Assembly: GCF_001591405.1 (NCBI RefSeq)
Contig: NZ_BCUV01000006.1
Coordinates: forward strand, 310,001 to 374,000
Direction of reading: 5' to 3'
Length of the DNA: 64,000 nucleotides
Source: Janibacter terrae NBRC 107853
GTDB taxonomy: Bacteria > Actinomycetota > Actinomycetes > Actinomycetales > Dermatophilaceae
Shown one piece after another: positions 33,068-42,556 of this stretch. Numbering within the stretch: position 1 is the first letter of the stretch; the number at the start of each line of letters is the position of its first letter. Under the pieces are notes generated by a model. The model ran no database searches. It worked only from the letters and a program-made list of their open reading frames with translations, and was not told where the DNA came from. Position numbers and translations under genes: made by a program.

Positions 33068-33970
33068 ATGCAGCGAGTCCTTGTCACCGGGGCGACCGGC
33101 TACGTCGGCTCCCACCTCGTGCCCGAGCTCCTCGAGGCCGGTTACACGGTCGTGGCGGCCAGCCGTTCGGGGACGGACAGGTTCCCGTGGCACGACGACG
33201 TCGAGAGCCGTGAGCTCGACATCGACGACGACGAGCTCGTCGCGAGGGCCGTCGACGGCGTCGATGCCGTCGTCTACCTGGTGCACTCGCTGGAGTCCGA
33301 GGACTTCGAGCGCAAGGACCGCGAGGCCGCGCGGAGGATGGCCCGCGCCTGCGAGCGCGCCGGGGTGCAGCGGCTCGTCTACCTCTCCGGGCTGGTCCCC
33401 GACGGCGAGCTGTCCCCCCACCTGCGCTCCCGCTACGAGGTCGAGCAGGTCTTCCTCGACTCCTCGGTCCCCACGACGGTGCTGCGCGCAGCGATGATCA
33501 TCGGTGCGGGCTCGACCTCGTACGAGCTGCTGCACCGGTTGAGCGAGCGGGTCCCCCTCTTCACCCCGGTCCCCACCTGGATGCACACCCGGATCCAGCC
33601 CATCGATCTGGCCGACGTCCTGCACCTGGTCCGACGCGCCCTGACCGTGGAACCGGCCCCCAATGCCCACTACGACGTCGGCGGCGAGGACGTCCTGGAG
33701 TACGTGGAGCTGTTGCGGCTCTACGCGCAGGTCGCCGGCCTGGCCCGCGTGCAGGTCGACGTCCCCGGCCTGCCGAGCGGGGTCGTCGGTCGCGTCAGCG
33801 CCCTGATCTCCGGGATGCAGTCGACCGAGGTCAACGCGCTCGTCGAGAGCCTGCGCCACGACATGGTGTGCGAGGACTACTCGGTGCGGGACGAGCTCCT
33901 GGAGCCGGGGTTCGACTACGTGCCGATCGGCGAGGCACTGGAGCGAGCCCTGGACCACGCCCCTCGTTGA
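33068..33970 (+). CDS. NAD(P)H-binding epimerase-like protein
   Basis: A 300-residue atypical SDR: RVLVTGATGYVGSHLVPELL, DAVVYLVHSLESEDFERKDR, RLVYLSGLVPDGELSPHLRS and VPTTVLRAAMIIGAGSTSYE. It closely parallels the N-terminal half of the SDR-TspO fusion at 44550-45968 in both motif spacing and wording (VYLVHS/YYLVHS; YLSGL/YLGGL; TRIQPI/NRIQPI). The two are probably paralogues. Divergent from the SRPBCC gene. Confidence 0.84.
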   Translation: MQRVLVTGATGYVGSHLVPELLEAGYTVVAASRSGTDRFPWHDDVESRELDIDDDELVARAVDGVDAVVYLVHSLESEDFERKDREAARRMARACERAGVQRLVYLSGLVPDGELSPHLRSRYEVEQVFLDSSVPTTVLRAAMIIGAGSTSYELLHRLSERVPLFTPVPTWMHTRIQPIDLADVLHLVRRALTVEPAPNAHYDVGGEDVLEYVELLRLYAQVAGLARVQVDVPGLPSGVVGRVSALISGMQSTEVNALVESLRHDMVCEDYSVRDELLEPGFDYVPIGEALERALDHAPR

Positions 33971-33980
33971 CGCCGGCAGG

Positions 33981-34712
33981 TCATCGGCCGAGCGTGGCGT
34001 CCAGGTCCCGCAGGTAGCCGGAGAACCCATCAGGCACCCGGCCGGCGCGCCGCCCCGAGGTGAGGATCGGCGGACCGGCTGCCACGCTCGCTCCAGCGGC
34101 CAGCAGAGCCTCGACGAGGAGCACGTCCTCGTGCTCGGGCACCTGCGCGAACCCGCCGACCGCTGCGAAGGCCGACCAGCGCACCCCCAGGTTGGCCCCG
34201 TGCACGTGTCGCGTCGGGTGGGCGGACGTGTGCCGCCTCGACCACTCCCGGTACGTGTCGCCGTCGAGGTCGAGGGGATCCGGCCGCACACGGCCGAGGA
34301 CGAGGTCTGCACCCCCGTCGGCTGCAGCCACCTGCCCGGTCAGCCAGTCCGCCGGGACGACGGAGTCGGCATCGGTGCAGGCCATCCACGCACCGGCTGC
34401 CCGGTACGTGGCACCGAGCTCGAGGAGCTCGTGCGCGGCCGCGGCACCAGCCGCCCGCGCCGCTCCCACGCATCGTGCAGCCACCGTCGTCGTGCGCACG
34501 CCGTGACGGGCCGCGACGGCGGCGGTGCCGTCCGTGCAGGCGTCCAGGGCGACCACGACCTCCACCCGCACGTCGGGTCGAGCCGCACGCAGTGTCGCGA
34601 CGGCGTGCGCGAGCGCCGTCAGGCACCGCGGCAGGAGCACTTCTTCGTCGTTCGCCGGCACGACGACGGCCACCGCCGAGATGCCCGTGACGAGATCCGG
34701 CTGCTCATCCAC
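33981..34712 (-). CDS. Family 2 glycosyltransferase
   Basis: A 243-residue GT-A fold enzyme. SAVAVVVPANDEEVLLPRCL is the nucleotide-sugar start, VEVVVALDACTDGTAAVAAR follows, and ACTDADSVVPADWL holds the DxD. GANLGVRWSAFAAVGGF and PEHEDVLLVEALLAAG hold the acceptor region with the catalytic ED. GTG 34712 overlaps the preceding gene by 8 bases. It is the third gene of a set with an acyl-CoA dehydrogenase and a deacetylase-methyltransferase fusion. The product of the set is unknown. Confidence 0.85.
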   Translation of the reverse strand: MDEQPDLVTGISAVAVVVPANDEEVLLPRCLTALAHAVATLRAARPDVRVEVVVALDACTDGTAAVAARHGVRTTTVAARCVGAARAAGAAAAHELLELGATYRAAGAWMACTDADSVVPADWLTGQVAAADGGADLVLGRVRPDPLDLDGDTYREWSRRHTSAHPTRHVHGANLGVRWSAFAAVGGFAQVPEHEDVLLVEALLAAGASVAAGPPILTSGRRAGRVPDGFSGYLRDLDATLGR

Positions 34713-36036
34713 GGGGGTCCGGTCGGTCCGCCGACTCGGCCAGCACGATGATCTCGACGTCGTCGTCGCGGTAGGTCGACATGAGTGGCGGCAGGTCCGC
34801 GGCGAGTGCCGCCTGGTGGACGTCCGCACCGTCGAGCACCCACCCCTCGACCGGGTGGCGCCAGTGGCACAGCACCACGACCCCGTGGTCGGCCAGGCTC
34901 GACCGGACCCGCGCGATCAGGCGCTCGAGATCGACGGGGCTGAGGAAGTACCCGACCTCGGAGAGCACCACGAGGTCGAAGGCGCCGTCGGGCCACTCGG
35001 TGGGCGCATCCAGCACCGCGGTCTCGACGTTGGTCGGTACGACCGTGCGGGCCCGTGCGACGGCCGCTGGGCTGCGGTCGACGGCGAGCACGTCCTGGCA
35101 CCGGCGCGCGAGGTCCGCGGCCAGCTCACCGCGGGAGCACCCGAGCTCGAGCGCCCGGACGAACCGCGGACGGGGCAGGCACGCCAGGACGAGGTCGCGC
35201 TTGCGGCGCTCGTACCAGCGGTGCGTCGTGCCCCACGGGTCGCTCTCCGCGGTGTGCAGGGCCTCGAGGGCGGGATCGGCGGGCGGTTCGTCGACGAAGG
35301 CCTCGACCCGACCGGTGAAGTGCTCGAGCAGCTGCGCCGACAGGAGCGCCTCGTCACCGGGCGCGTCGGACAGGGGCTCGACCTGGGTACGGTGGGCCGC
35401 CACCGCCGCCGCCTTGCGCTCCGCGGCGGCCTCGCCGTGCCCGAGGACCAGCAGCCGGTCCCACGGCGCGTCCTCGGTGGCCGCCCAGTGCCAGAACCAC
35501 ACGGGGTACTCCAGCAGACGGGCACCGGTGCGCACCGCGGCTGCGGCGCTCGCACGCCCGGCAGCCTCGTGGTCCGGGTGCCCGTCGCGCCGCCAGGGCG
35601 AAAGGAGCAAGACCTCACGGGCGTCGCCGAGCCGCTCGACGAGCTGGCGCGTCACCTGCTCCTCGTGGTCACCGGCGAGCCCGCCGTCGGGCAGCCCCAG
35701 CAGGGTCAGCTCGACATCCGGCCCGAGCGCGGCTGCCGCGGCCCGCGCCTCGTCACGACGACGGGCCGCCAGCTCGACCGGCGGGCACGTCGTCGACTCC
35801 GGGTGGGAACCCTCCCCGTCGGTGAGCACGACGAGCTCGACCCGCGCCCCGCGGGCGGCGGCTGCGGCCACGAGGGCCCCAGCGCCGAGCGTCTCGTCGT
35901 CGGGGTGTGCCGCGACCACGACGACGCGCGAGCGGCCCACGAGGAGCTGTTCGACATCGGTGGGCTGCGGCCAGCGCGGATCGGATCTCCAGGCGTGCGC
36001 ACTCGTGCCCGCGTCCCTGTGGCTGAAGGTCACCAC
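34705..36036 (-). CDS. PIG-L deacetylase fused to SAM-dependent methyltransferase
   Basis: A 443-residue bifunctional protein. The first half is a LmbE/PIG-L zinc deacetylase: VVVVAAHPDDETLGAGALVA and SPWRRDGHPDHEAAGRA provide the zinc ligands. The second half is a class I methyltransferase of NodS-like type: RALELGCSRGELAADLARRC, VLAVDRSPAAVARAR and DGAFDLVVLSEVGYFLSPVD. It probably removes an acetyl group from an amino sugar and methylates the product. Starts at GTG 36036, 4 bases after the acyl-CoA dehydrogenase stop, and overlaps the glycosyltransferase. Confidence 0.87.
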   Translation of the reverse strand: MVTFSHRDAGTSAHAWRSDPRWPQPTDVEQLLVGRSRVVVVAAHPDDETLGAGALVAAAAARGARVELVVLTDGEGSHPESTTCPPVELAARRRDEARAAAAALGPDVELTLLGLPDGGLAGDHEEQVTRQLVERLGDAREVLLLSPWRRDGHPDHEAAGRASAAAAVRTGARLLEYPVWFWHWAATEDAPWDRLLVLGHGEAAAERKAAAVAAHRTQVEPLSDAPGDEALLSAQLLEHFTGRVEAFVDEPPADPALEALHTAESDPWGTTHRWYERRKRDLVLACLPRPRFVRALELGCSRGELAADLARRCQDVLAVDRSPAAVARARTVVPTNVETAVLDAPTEWPDGAFDLVVLSEVGYFLSPVDLERLIARVRSSLADHGVVVLCHWRHPVEGWVLDGADVHQAALAADLPPLMSTYRDDDVEIIVLAESADRPDPRG

Positions 36037-36040
36037 GACG

Positions 36041-37087
36041 TCACCGGGAGCGAGCCGGCACGACCATGCGGCCGAGCGCCACCGCGTCGCGCTCGGCGTG
36101 GTGCTGCCGCAGGTAGAGCGAGAGGTCCGCCACCCGCCAGGCGTGCTCGGGTTCCTGGCTCAGGGGACCCGGGCCCAGCCCGTGCGCCGTGCGCGTCAGG
36201 ACCTCCTCGGCCGCATCGGCCACCACGTGCCGTACCCGGGCGGCTAGGTGCGCCCCTGCAGCGCCCTCGGCCCGCCCGGCGTCCACCAGCTGGGCGGCGT
36301 GCGCCAGCAGCACCCGTGCTGCGGTGAGACGCGCGTCGAGCTCGCCCAGGTGGAGCAGGGCGATGTCGTCAGGTGCTCGGCGGGTGGTCTCGAGCAGCAG
36401 TCGGCGGGCGAGGGCGACGGAGGCGCCGAACCAGACGGCGGCCACCCCGATCCCACCCCACGCGAAACCCGGCCGGGCGAGGTACCACCCGGGGCCGCCG
36501 ACGGGACGCGCCGCGACGCCACGCATGGTGACGGTCGCGGTGGCGACCTCCGCGAGCCCGGACGGACGCCATGCACTGGCGTCGGCGCTGAAGCCGGGAT
36601 CGCGCGTCCCCACCGCGAACAGCCCTCGTCGCCGCTCGTCGACCCAGGCGGTGACCAGTCCTGCGCTGACGTCACCGGCCAGGGAGCACCACGGCTTGAC
36701 CCCGTCCAGGACCCAGCCGTCGTCGTCCTGCGAGGCCTCCAGCCGCACTCCGGGACCTTCCGCGGCCCACACGCCCCAGGTGGCGCCGGCCGGGTCCACG
36801 ACGTCGCCGGCCTCACGGAGGATGGCCAGGGCGTCGAGGTGCGGCTCGAGGACGCGCGCCGCCACGAGGTCGCGCGCGGCGACGGTGGCCAGCACCTCCC
36901 AGCGGACCCGCGTGCCGCCTGCGCCCGGGTCCGGGATGCTCTGCCCCAGGTCCTGCGCCCAGGTCAGCAGCGCCTGCGGGTGCCGGGTCGTCGGCACCGA
37001 CGCCCCGATCGACCCCAGCAGGTCCGAGGGCTCCCCCTCCTCGGCCAGCCGGACGACGTCGTCGTGCCAGAACCCGTCCTGGACCAT
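36041..37087 (-). CDS. Acyl-CoA dehydrogenase-like protein
   Basis: A 348-residue flavoprotein of the acyl-CoA dehydrogenase fold. The central strand region has WVLDGVKPWCSLAGDVSAGL and the C-terminal helices have LLHLGELDARLTAARVLLAH and RTAHGLGPGPLSQEPEHA. The usual catalytic Glu motif is not clear, so it may oxidise something other than a standard acyl-CoA. GGGAG precedes ATG 37087. It is first in an operon with a PIG-L/methyltransferase fusion and a glycosyltransferase, a grouping recurrent in actinobacteria and rhizobia (from memory). Confidence 0.8.
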   Translation of the reverse strand: MVQDGFWHDDVVRLAEEGEPSDLLGSIGASVPTTRHPQALLTWAQDLGQSIPDPGAGGTRVRWEVLATVAARDLVAARVLEPHLDALAILREAGDVVDPAGATWGVWAAEGPGVRLEASQDDDGWVLDGVKPWCSLAGDVSAGLVTAWVDERRRGLFAVGTRDPGFSADASAWRPSGLAEVATATVTMRGVAARPVGGPGWYLARPGFAWGGIGVAAVWFGASVALARRLLLETTRRAPDDIALLHLGELDARLTAARVLLAHAAQLVDAGRAEGAAGAHLAARVRHVVADAAEEVLTRTAHGLGPGPLSQEPEHAWRVADLSLYLRQHHAERDAVALGRMVVPARSR

Positions 37088-37154
37088 GTGAGACTCCCCG
37101 CGCTCGTCGCCGATCTGCCGCAAGTATGACCCGGCCCCTCGGCACGGTCGTCCC

Positions 37155-38225
37155 TCAGCCGGCGACGAAGTCCGGCCACCCCGCGTCGAGGTACTCCACG
37201 AAGGTCTCGCTGACCCGCTCGGCGTGCAGGTGCTCGCGGGTCACCGGCAGCGGGGCCATGGCGAAGGTGGAGTCGGCTCCTGCCCGCGTCGGGAAGTCGT
37301 GGTGCACGATCGCCGCGCGGCCGAGGTCGACGAAGTCCGCCCCCTTCGACATGCACCAGCGGGCCTGCTGTGCGCTGCGGATCCTGCCCGCGACGCCGAG
37401 CCGCGTCGCGCCGCGCTCGAGGCCGACGAAGGCGTCGATGAGCAGGCTGCCCTCCTCGTCGACGGTCATGAAGGCGTCCCACAGCGACATGTCGAGGTAG
37501 TCGACGAGGCCGGAGTCGAGGACCCGCTGGGCGACGGCGACACCTTCGTCGAGGACGATGCCGTTGCCCTGCGGGGTGAGCCGCAGCCCGACCTGGAAGT
37601 CGGCCCGGGTCCGCTCGCGGATCCCGCGGAGGACCTCGAAGAGCATCCGGGACCGGTCCTCGAGCGACCCGCCGTAGCCGTCGGTGCGCTGGTTGTGGCG
37701 TCCGTCGAGGAACTGGCAGATCAGGTAGCCGTGGGCTCCGTGGACCTCGACGCCGTCGAAGCCGGCGCGCTCGGCCCGCTCCGCCGCGACGACGAAGTCC
37801 TCGACCGCCTGCTGCACCTCACCGGTCGACAGGGCCCGGGTGTCCTTGTCCGGGTCGTCCCACGGCGCGACGTTCGGCACGCCGGTGACGGCCGGGTCGG
37901 AGCGCCGACCGGCGTGGTGCAGCTGCACCGAGGAGACGCTGCCGGCGGCGCGGATGCCGTCGGCGAGGCGGGTGAGGCCGGCGAGGTGCCGGTCGTCGCT
38001 GATGCCGAGCTGCCCGGCCCACGCCTGGCCGGCGCGCGCCACGTAGGTCGCGCAGGTCATCGTCAGGCCGAAGCCCCCGGCGGCTCGCGCCACGAGCCAC
38101 CGGTACTCGTCCTCGGAGAGCGTCCCGTCCGCGTGGCTCTGCGTGTTGGTGAGCGGGGCGAGGGCGAAGCGGTTGGCCCAGGCCGGTCCGTGGGCGAGCT
38201 CGAGACGGTCGTGGAGGGAGGTCAT
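37155..38225 (-). CDS. Old-yellow-enzyme-family NADH:flavin oxidoreductase
   Basis: A 356-residue FMN barrel enzyme. ANRFALAPLTNTQSHADGTL opens the barrel. SVQLHHAGRRSDP holds the flavin and substrate histidine, FDGVEVHGAHGYLICQFLDG and RTDGYGGSLEDRSRMLFEVL are family signatures, and MSKGADFVDLGRAAIVHHD closes the site. It reduces activated alkenes or related substrates; the physiological one is unknown. Single gene with a short spacer to the operon at 37087. Confidence 0.9.
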   Translation of the reverse strand: MTSLHDRLELAHGPAWANRFALAPLTNTQSHADGTLSEDEYRWLVARAAGGFGLTMTCATYVARAGQAWAGQLGISDDRHLAGLTRLADGIRAAGSVSSVQLHHAGRRSDPAVTGVPNVAPWDDPDKDTRALSTGEVQQAVEDFVVAAERAERAGFDGVEVHGAHGYLICQFLDGRHNQRTDGYGGSLEDRSRMLFEVLRGIRERTRADFQVGLRLTPQGNGIVLDEGVAVAQRVLDSGLVDYLDMSLWDAFMTVDEEGSLLIDAFVGLERGATRLGVAGRIRSAQQARWCMSKGADFVDLGRAAIVHHDFPTRAGADSTFAMAPLPVTREHLHAERVSETFVEYLDAGWPDFVAG

Positions 38226-38342
38226 CCCGCCATCCTCGCAAGGGACCCACCGCCCACGAGCACCAGGTCAAGATCCGGTGACGACGGCACGTCCGCGGCG
38301 ATTTGTCCGGCGTGTCGGCGGGTTGGGTGCCACCGTTGGGGC

Positions 38343-38471
38343 ATGAACCTCACTGGTGCCATCCTCACGGTGGCCGGGATGGTCTCGGTCGCGTCCCTCC
38401 CCTTCGCCATGGCGTGGGTGGAGCAGGCGCTCATGACCGGACCGACGCACGTCGAGCAACCGCCCCGCTGA
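38343..38471 (+). CDS. Small single-helix membrane protein
   Basis: A 42-residue frame: MNLTGAILTVAGMVSVASLP, FAMAWVEQALMTG, then a short hydrophilic tail. One hydrophobic helix spans most of it. GTTGGGG precedes the ATG, giving a usable ribosome site. It is just upstream of the PucR regulator on the same strand. Coding status is likely but not certain. Confidence 0.5.
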   Translation: MNLTGAILTVAGMVSVASLPFAMAWVEQALMTGPTHVEQPPR

Positions 38472-38501
38472 TCCGGGCGGTGCCGCCGCTACGGTGACCT
38501 C

Positions 38502-39662
38502 GTGCACCGCAGCGCCAGCCTCGACGACGCCCTGCAGGACCTCTCCGAGGGCCTGCAGCGGCGGCTCGTCGTGCTCGACGAGGGCATGCGCGTCCTGGCC
38601 TACTCGATCCACGAGAGCGACGAGGACCGCGCGCGCCTGTCCCACGTGCTCGCCCACAGCGACACCTGGGAGCCGCCACCCGCCGGCCAGACGCGCCCCG
38701 CGACCCGCACCGCCCGCGACGGGACCGTGTGGGTGCTGCACCCCCTCCGCGACGAGCGTCACCGCGTCGGCCACCTCCTGTACATCCGCACGAAGGGGGT
38801 CCCCTCCCCTTCGCCCGACGTCCTCGCCGACGGCGCGGCCCACCTCGGCGCGCTCCTGTCGCTGCGGGCGCTCGGCGAGCAGCGCAATGCCGCCCGGGCG
38901 ACGGACCTGCTCGGCCGCCTCCTCGGCGCGAGCACGTCACCCGGCGAGCGCGACTCTGCCGCAACGGCGCTCGTCGACGAGGGTCTGGTCGGGGCCGCGG
39001 ACCGCTACTGCGTCGTCGTCATCGCCGAGCCGGACGACACCCCCGAGGCCACCCGCACCGCCCTCGCCGGCGTGCAGGCGACGCTCGACTTCGTCGCCCG
39101 GACGTCGACGGCCACGGTCGTCGGCGGGCTCGTGGAGGGTCTGGGCGTCCTCGTCTTCCCGCGGCCCGTCGTCCGCGACCGGCTCGAGCGGGTGCTCGCC
39201 GCGCCCGGGCTCGCGGGGCTGCGCGCCGGCATCGGTGACGTCGTCGCGGACCTGACCTCGGCCGGCACGTCCCACGCACGCGCGCGTCGGGCCTGGCGGG
39301 CCGCCTGCCTCGACCCCGCGACCTACGGGCGCGTGACGACCTGGGAGGACCTCGGGCTGGACCGGCTGCTCCTCGACCTGCCCCTGGGGCGCCTCCGTCC
39401 CGACGACCTGCCCGCCCCCGTGGCGCGGCTGCTGGCCAGCGACCACCGCGCGGTCGACGTGCCGACCCTCGAGACCTACCTCGCCACCGGCGGCGACGGG
39501 CGGGCCACCGCAACCGCCCTCGGCATCCACCGCTCGACCCTCTACTACCGGCTGGGTCGCATCCGCACGACCACCGAGGTCGACCTCGGCGACGGCCTCG
39601 TCCGACGGGACCTGCACACCGGGCTGCGCGTCGCCCGGCTCGCCGGGCTGCTCAGACCCTGA
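38502..39662 (+). CDS. PucR-family transcriptional regulator
   Basis: A 386-residue regulator. The C-terminal PucR HTH has VPTLETYLATGGDGRATATA, LGIHRSTLYYRLGRIRTTTE. The middle is a GGDEF-like/CdaR region (GLRAGIGDVVADLTSAGTSH, ARARRAWRAA), and the N-terminus a small sensor domain (RRLVVLDEGMRVLAYSIHES). Starts at GTG 38502. Its last 11 bases overlap the end of the convergent FAD monooxygenase gene. PucR proteins often respond to purine or aromatic catabolites; it may control that neighbour. Confidence 0.87.
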   Translation: MHRSASLDDALQDLSEGLQRRLVVLDEGMRVLAYSIHESDEDRARLSHVLAHSDTWEPPPAGQTRPATRTARDGTVWVLHPLRDERHRVGHLLYIRTKGVPSPSPDVLADGAAHLGALLSLRALGEQRNAARATDLLGRLLGASTSPGERDSAATALVDEGLVGAADRYCVVVIAEPDDTPEATRTALAGVQATLDFVARTSTATVVGGLVEGLGVLVFPRPVVRDRLERVLAAPGLAGLRAGIGDVVADLTSAGTSHARARRAWRAACLDPATYGRVTTWEDLGLDRLLLDLPLGRLRPDDLPAPVARLLASDHRAVDVPTLETYLATGGDGRATATALGIHRSTLYYRLGRIRTTTEVDLGDGLVRRDLHTGLRVARLAGLLRP

Positions 39663-40869
39663 CGCCGGGACGGATCCCCCGGTCGACCGTCGGGTCGTAG
39701 CCGTGCACCCAGGCGAGCTTGTCCTCGAACCAGTCCGCCGTCGCCATCTGCGCGTTGCGCGCGTCGGCCTCCGGCCCGTCGGGCAGGTGGAGGACCTCGG
39801 CGACCTGGGCGGAGGCGAACTGGACGGCGCGGGTGCGCGGCCGGCGCCTCCCTTCGTACGCCTCGAAGGCCGCCGTCGGGTCGCCGCCGCCCACCGTGGC
39901 GAGCTCCTCGGCGAGCGCCCACGTGTCCTCGATCGACTGGTTGGCGCCCTGCCCGTGGTGCGGCACGAGCGCGTGCGCCGCGTCGCCGAGCAGCACGACG
40001 CGACCGCGGTGCCAGGTCCGGATCGGCGGACGCCGCATGAGCGCCCAGCGCTGCGAGACCTCGACGGACTCGAGCATCTGCGTCACCGCGGGGTGCCAAC
40101 CGGCGAAGGGGGCGAGCTTTTCCTCGTCGCGGGCCGGCACGACCCAGCCGTCCGCGGTCCACTCCCGGGGCTCGCGGCTCACCGCGAGGAAGTTGACGTG
40201 GCTGCCGTCGCCGCCCATCGCGTAGTGCAGGAGGTGCCCGGTCGGCCCGATCCAGAACTGGATGGCGTGCGGGTCCGGCAGCTCGGTGAGCTGCTCGGTG
40301 GGGATGATCCCGCGGAACCCGCTGCGCCCCGAGTAGATCGCGTCGTCGTGCCCGACGACCCACCGGCGCACGGTGGACCGGGCGCCGTCGGCGCCCACGA
40401 CGACCGCAGCGTCCAGGTGGTCGCCGTCCGCGATCTCGACGACGACGCGGTCACCGTCCTCGCGCAGGCCGGTCACCTCGCTGGACAGGAGGATCCGGTC
40501 GGCACCCACGGCCTCGGACAGGACCCGCTGGAGGTCCGCGCGGTGCACGCCCCAGTAGTCGGCGCCGAAGCGAGCCCGGTAGGACTCCCCCACGGGCGTC
40601 CGGCCGAGCGTCGCCCCGCTCCGGCCGTCACGGAAGATCAGGTCCGTCTGCGGCCACGAGACCTCCTCGAGCGCCTCGTAGACGCCGTAGCGGCGCAGGA
40701 GGTTGGTCGCGTTCGCCGACAGCGCGACGGCCGCGCCGACCTCTCGCAGCTCCGCGGTGCGCTCGACGAGCGTCGCGTCGATGCCGCGCTCGCGCAGGGC
40801 GAGGGCCAGGGTGAGTCCGCCGATGCCGGCGCCGATGATGACCACGTCGTCGTGGGGTGTCGAGCTCAT
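39652..40869 (-). CDS. FAD-dependent aromatic monooxygenase (salicylate hydroxylase-like)
   Basis: A 405-residue group A flavoprotein. DVVIIGAGIGGLTLALALRE is the FAD Rossmann motif, VVVGADGARSTVRRWV the DG motif, and RVVLLGDAAHALVPHHGQGA with NQSIEDTWALAEEL the GD motif. It resembles salicylate or 3-hydroxybenzoate 6-hydroxylases, but no ring-cleavage gene is adjacent. The closest candidate downstream pathway step in the window is homogentisate dioxygenase at 53.5 kb. 3' ends overlap PucR by 11 bases. Confidence 0.85.
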   Translation of the reverse strand: MSSTPHDDVVIIGAGIGGLTLALALRERGIDATLVERTAELREVGAAVALSANATNLLRRYGVYEALEEVSWPQTDLIFRDGRSGATLGRTPVGESYRARFGADYWGVHRADLQRVLSEAVGADRILLSSEVTGLREDGDRVVVEIADGDHLDAAVVVGADGARSTVRRWVVGHDDAIYSGRSGFRGIIPTEQLTELPDPHAIQFWIGPTGHLLHYAMGGDGSHVNFLAVSREPREWTADGWVVPARDEEKLAPFAGWHPAVTQMLESVEVSQRWALMRRPPIRTWHRGRVVLLGDAAHALVPHHGQGANQSIEDTWALAEELATVGGGDPTAAFEAYEGRRRPRTRAVQFASAQVAEVLHLPDGPEADARNAQMATADWFEDKLAWVHGYDPTVDRGIRPGVRV

Positions 40870-40978
40870 GCACGAGACGCTACTGAGGCGCCCGGGTCGC
40901 CGTCATCGGGCGGAGAGGCGCAACTGGTGCCTGTGCGTTCCGACACCCTGTCGGACGCGAGGTGGCCGCCGGGGTGCG

Positions 40979-42556
40979 TCAGCCCCCCTTCGTCCCGGTG
41001 GCGGTCGCGTCGGTGCGGAAGGCGCCCCAGACCTCGTACATGAAGTCCGTCCCCTGCTCGAGGGCCTCGACGAAGATGCGCTCGTTGTTGCCGTGCATCC
41101 CGATGAGCTGCTCGTTGCTCAGGACGTACGGGTAGACGCCGTAGCCGGGCACGCCCTGAGTGCGCCACGGGCCGAGGCTGGTGCCGGCCTCGAACAACGC
41201 CGGGGCGAAGGGGGTGTCCTCGTACGTCGTCCTCGACGCGTCCTCGAGGGCACGCCAGAGGTCGGTGTCGAGGTCGGCCGGCTTCGTCGCCCACGTGCCG
41301 TCGAGCCGGGCGAGCGCCTGCTCCTCGCTCTCCCCCGGGTTGCCGATGAGCTTGACCTCGACATCACGGTCCTTGAGCAGCTCGCGCACCTGCGCGAGGA
41401 ACTCGCGGGGCTTCTGCCCGCCGGGGACGGCGCGGCAGTTGACCCGGGTCGTGCCCTCGCTCGGGATGACGTTCTCCTTGTAGCCCGACTCCTGGATGAC
41501 GAAGGCATGGGTCGTGCGCAGCAGCGCGCGGTGCAGGTACGGGTAGTCCGACAGCTTGACGACGAGCCGGGCCGCGCGCTCGCGCGACCGGTCGCTCTTG
41601 GCCCGCAGCATCAGGCGGATCGCCTTGGCGAAGCGCCGGTCGCTCGTCGCCTCGGCGACAGCCTCGAAGTACTCGCGTGTCACGTCGGTGAGGTGCACCG
41701 GCGCCTCCCAGTCCCCGAGCTCGCTGATCGCCCGCGAGAGGGCGACGATCGCGGAGTCGTCGGGCATGGGCTTGCTGGAGTGGGTCGCAGTGCCCGTCGC
41801 CGTGAGGTCGAGGTTGAAGTAGACCTTGTCCTGGCGGGTGGCCGTGATGAGCATCGGGGTGGTCCTGTCGCTCTGTGCGAGGAACCAGCCGCCCTCGGTC
41901 AGCACGGACCCGGCGTCGATCTTGTCCCAGTGGTTCGCCGCCAGCCAGCGGGAGCCGTAGTCCCCGGCCTCCTCGTCGCAGTCGGTGAGGATGATCAGGT
42001 CACGGTCGAACGTGGCTCCCTCGTCGAGGTGGCGCAGCAGCGCGGCGATGCCGGCCGCGTTGGCCCCCTTCATGTCGAGAGCTCCGCGCCCGTAGATCTC
42101 ACCGTCGATGACCTCACCCGCGAAGGGGTCGACGTCCCAGTTCTCCTCCTCGACCGGCACGACGTCGGAGTGGCCGAGGAAGAGCAGGGGCTCCTCGGTG
42201 CCGGTGCCCTTGATGCGGGCGATGAGGTGGACGTTGTCGCGCTGCGGGGTGTCGATGATCTCGGCGGCGACGCCGGCTCGTTCCCACACGCCCTTGAGCC
42301 ACTCGGCGTGCGCACGGGTCTTGGCCCCGGTCCCGAAGTTCTGCGTGTCGTAGGACAGCATCCGCTTGAGCAGGTCGACGGGGTCCAGGTCGGCCACGGG
42401 GATGGCCGCGGCCGTGACGGCCTGTCCGCCGGCGCCGCGCGCGAAGGCGCCCGCCCCTCCGGCTGCGGCCGCCCCGATGACGGCGGCGCCGACGCCGCCG
42501 AGGAAGACGCGGCGGGGCACCTGGGTGCCGGTGGTCTCGTGTGGTTCGTGTGCCAT
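40979..42556 (-). CDS. Tat-exported M20-family metallopeptidase
   Basis: A 525-residue protein. The N-terminus has a twin-arginine signal (VPRRVFLGGVGAAVIGAAAA). The M20 dizinc site is complete: LLFLGHSDVVPVEEENWDVD, GRGALDMKGANAAGIAALLR, ILTDCDEEAGDYGSRWLA, and a C-terminal IGMHGNNERIF. A dimerisation domain lies between. It should act outside the membrane as an exopeptidase or amidase. AAAGGAG precedes ATG 42556 at ideal spacing, fixing the start. Confidence 0.88.
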   Translation of the reverse strand: MAHEPHETTGTQVPRRVFLGGVGAAVIGAAAAGGAGAFARGAGGQAVTAAAIPVADLDPVDLLKRMLSYDTQNFGTGAKTRAHAEWLKGVWERAGVAAEIIDTPQRDNVHLIARIKGTGTEEPLLFLGHSDVVPVEEENWDVDPFAGEVIDGEIYGRGALDMKGANAAGIAALLRHLDEGATFDRDLIILTDCDEEAGDYGSRWLAANHWDKIDAGSVLTEGGWFLAQSDRTTPMLITATRQDKVYFNLDLTATGTATHSSKPMPDDSAIVALSRAISELGDWEAPVHLTDVTREYFEAVAEATSDRRFAKAIRLMLRAKSDRSRERAARLVVKLSDYPYLHRALLRTTHAFVIQESGYKENVIPSEGTTRVNCRAVPGGQKPREFLAQVRELLKDRDVEVKLIGNPGESEEQALARLDGTWATKPADLDTDLWRALEDASRTTYEDTPFAPALFEAGTSLGPWRTQGVPGYGVYPYVLSNEQLIGMHGNNERIFVEALEQGTDFMYEVWGAFRTDATATGTKGG

